Source: Aurantibacillus circumpalustris
Lineage (GTDB): Bacteria; Bacteroidota; Bacteroidia; B-17B0; Aurantibacillaceae
Direction: 5' to 3'
Length of the DNA stretch: 64,000 bases
NCBI RefSeq assembly: GCF_029625215.1
Contig: NZ_CP121197.1
Coordinates: forward strand, 4,340,001 to 4,404,000
The notes beneath the pieces are model-generated. The model ran no database searches and was not told the DNA's origin. It was given only the letters and a program-made list of their open reading frames with translations. How positions within the stretch are numbered: the first letter of the stretch is position 1; every line of letters begins with the position of its first letter. Position numbers and translations under genes: made by a program. Positions 62,455-64,000 of this stretch are shown piece by piece.

Positions 62455-64000
62455 TTAAAACTGAAAATAAATGAAAGGTTGCATCTCACCACTCATAAGC
62501 TGATACATTAGAAATATGGCAATACACGCAAGAAGTCCCATTACGACAAACGAACGTGAAGCAAACCAATTGCGGTAAGCTGACTTCATTTTTTCAGGGA
62601 TCCAGTGTATCAGGTAACCAATTACTATAAGAGCAAATACAAATTTGTATCCTTTAATAATTTCTAGAAAAAGCTCAAAACTTAAATGATTGCCTATTCG
62701 ATCAAAGATGGCATTTACCGTTTCGAGATTTGTACTTCTAAAAAATATTCGCGTGAAGCTAATAAAACTAAGGGTTACGAGCATTAGTATAATTTTAACA
62801 CCTAAATTATTAGTGTTCTTAAAGGGAGAAATTTTCTTCCAAAATTTATGGACAATTAATCCAATGCCGTTTAATCCACCCCAAATTATAAAAAGCCAAC
62901 TACTGCCATGCCAGAGACCTCCAAGCAACATCGTAACCATTAAATTAATATTTGTATTAATACTTCTTCTAATCGAATTTGAAAAATAAGATAAGAGCAA
63001 CAAGAAAACAGTAGCAAATAAAAACACCAAAATAAGCCATAGTTTACCGCTCAGAAAAACTAAAAATAGTGCGATGATAGTGATAGCGAAGTATGAACCC
63101 AGGGTTCCATGTCTATTACCTCCTAATGGGATGTACAAATACTCTTGCAACCAAGTTGAAAGCGAAATATGCCAACGTTTCCAAAACTCGCTGGTGCTCG
63201 TGGCTTTGTAAGGTGAATTAAAATTTATTTTAAGTCTGAAACCTAAAATCAATGCTAATCCGATGGCCATATCGGTATACCCACTGAAATCCATATAGAT
63301 TTGGAGTGAATAGCCAAAAATTCCAATTATTGATTCAATACCTGTATAAAAATGTGGGTTGTCAAAAATGCGATCTACGTAATTTACTGCAATATAGTCA
63401 GCAACAATTTTTTTACAAAAACCATTTATGATCCAGAAGAAAGCGAGACCAAATTCCTTTTTTTCTAATTTATATGGTTGGTAGATTTGATAAATAAAAT
63501 CGTGGGCTTTCACAATTGGCCCGGCAACCAAATGCGGAAAAAAACAAACAAAAAAACCGTAATCAAAAATTGTTTTTACAGGCTCGACTTTACCGCGATA
63601 AAGATCAATTGTATACGAAAGAGATTGAAATGTAAAAAAGGATACACCCACAGGTAATAAGAGTTTATCTACGCTAAAATGAGTTGAGAAAAATGAATTT
63701 GAAAATTGCGCGAAATGATTGAAGAAAGGTACACGATTGCCAGTTATGTCGTTAAAACTTTCGGTAAAAAAATAGGCGTACTTAAAATAGCTGAGCAAAC
63801 TAAGATTAAGTATAACACTCACAGTTAAAAATATTTTTTTATTTAGAACAGTGTTAGATTTGTGAATTCTCTTACCCCAGAAATAATCGCTACATATTGT
63901 AAATATTAGCAGAATTACAAATACACCGCTTGTTTTAAAATAAAAAAATAAACTTACTGCTAATAAATAAATGGTTCTTAATTTATTGACTTTATAAACA
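62455..64000 (-). CDS. MBOAT-family membrane O-acyltransferase (AlgI-like), 5' end outside window
   Basis: Membrane-bound O-acyltransferase. The frame stays open through the right edge; reading upstream from the GTG at 63822 gives LLAVSLFFYFKTSGVFVILL, CSDYFWGKRIHKS and LTVSVILNLSLLSYFKYAYF, the normal MBOAT N-terminal region, so the start lies beyond 64000. Inside, FFTFQSLSYTIDLYRGKVEP, FFPHLVAGPIVK, YMDFSGYTDMAIGLALILGF, WHISLSTWLQEYLYIPLGGN and GGLWHGSSW (active-site His) are diagnostic. AlgI-like members O-acetylate exopolysaccharide or other cell-surface glycans. The SGNH/AlgJ-like partner, if any, would be outside the window. Confidence 0.92.
   Translation of the reverse strand, partial: VYKVNKLRTIYLLAVSLFFYFKTSGVFVILLIFTICSDYFWGKRIHKSNTVLNKKIFLTVSVILNLSLLSYFKYAYFFTESFNDITGNRVPFFNHFAQFSNSFFSTHFSVDKLLLPVGVSFFTFQSLSYTIDLYRGKVEPVKTIFDYGFFVCFFPHLVAGPIVKAHDFIYQIYQPYKLEKKEFGLAFFWIINGFCKKIVADYIAVNYVDRIFDNPHFYTGIESIIGIFGYSLQIYMDFSGYTDMAIGLALILGFRLKINFNSPYKATSTSEFWKRWHISLSTWLQEYLYIPLGGNRHGTLGSYFAITIIALFLVFLSGKLWLILVFLFATVFLLLLSYFSNSIRRSINTNINLMVTMLLGGLWHGSSWLFIIWGGLNGIGLIVHKFWKKISPFKNTNNLGVKIILMLVTLSFISFTRIFFRSTNLETVNAIFDRIGNHLSFELFLEIIKGYKFVFALIVIGYLIHWIPEKMKSAYRNWFASRSFVVMGLLACIAIFLMYQLMSGEMQPFIYFQF

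Overview
The window is a stretch of chromosome from a low-GC member of the Bacteroidota. The evidence is direct. It carries the gliding/type IX secretion genes gldF-gldG and porP-gldK-gldL-gldM-gldN, a C-terminal type IX sorting domain on a 1450-residue secreted protein, a GLPGLI protein next to a TonB-type receptor, and several good matches to the Bacteroidota promoter (TTTG, 19-20 nt, TAnnTTTG). Almost no gene has a Shine-Dalgarno sequence. The exact family or genus cannot be read from this window. I found no tRNA, rRNA, CRISPR array, insertion sequence or prophage; this is mostly housekeeping chromosome with a few lineage-specific secreted and membrane gene sets.

Layout. 1-9.9 kb: end of a Tat-exported ankyrin-type protein, uvrA, a thioredoxin-like protein, then a plus-strand run of mtgA, a beta-lactamase-fold hydrolase, gldF and gldG, followed by an orphan response regulator and ribonuclease Z. 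10-15 kb: ndk and a giant type IX-secreted propeller/Ig-like protein. 15-20 kb: murQ, a DnaQ-type exonuclease, a long-form ispH, xerD, aroQ and a Sua5/TsaC-type gene. 20-26.5 kb: a polytopic membrane protein, a TonB-type outer-membrane receptor with its GLPGLI partner, a TetR regulator and a TatD hydrolase. 26.6-30.1 kb: the translation cluster rplM-rpsI-rpsB-tsf-pyrH. 30.2-37.7 kb (minus strand): dnaG, threonine aldolase, a fused 2-oxoacid dehydrogenase E1, an outer-membrane protein, hpf, xerC and rpsU. 37.8-41 kb: nrnA-like phosphoesterase, a small DUF6913-like protein and an acyl-CoA carboxylase beta subunit. 41-48.2 kb: two SpoIIE/PP2C-type phosphatases bracket a minus-strand block of periplasmic folding genes (parvulin-like proteins and a TlpA-type thioredoxin). 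48.6-54.7 kb: the type IX secretion core porP-gldKLMN. 55-57 kb: rpmE2 and mnmE. 57.2-62.3 kb: a lipoprotein, two small exported proteins and a 1027-residue TerB-ABCG fusion transporter, none with an obvious described function. 62.4-64 kb: a 34-nt intergenic direct repeat and an MBOAT acyltransferase that runs off the window.

Most noteworthy. (1) hpf, encoding the ribosome hibernation factor, has a near-perfect extended Shine-Dalgarno sequence in a genome where such sites are essentially absent. It sits two genes downstream of rpsU (bS21), whose own leader lacks one. In Bacteroidota strong Shine-Dalgarno sites are read by ribosomes that lack bS21, so the arrangement suggests a link between bS21 shortage and hibernation. 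(2) The 57.2-62.3 kb exported-protein/TerB-ABCG cluster is the best candidate for an undescribed system. (3) Two paralogous SpoIIE-type phosphatases lie next to the type IX secretion core.
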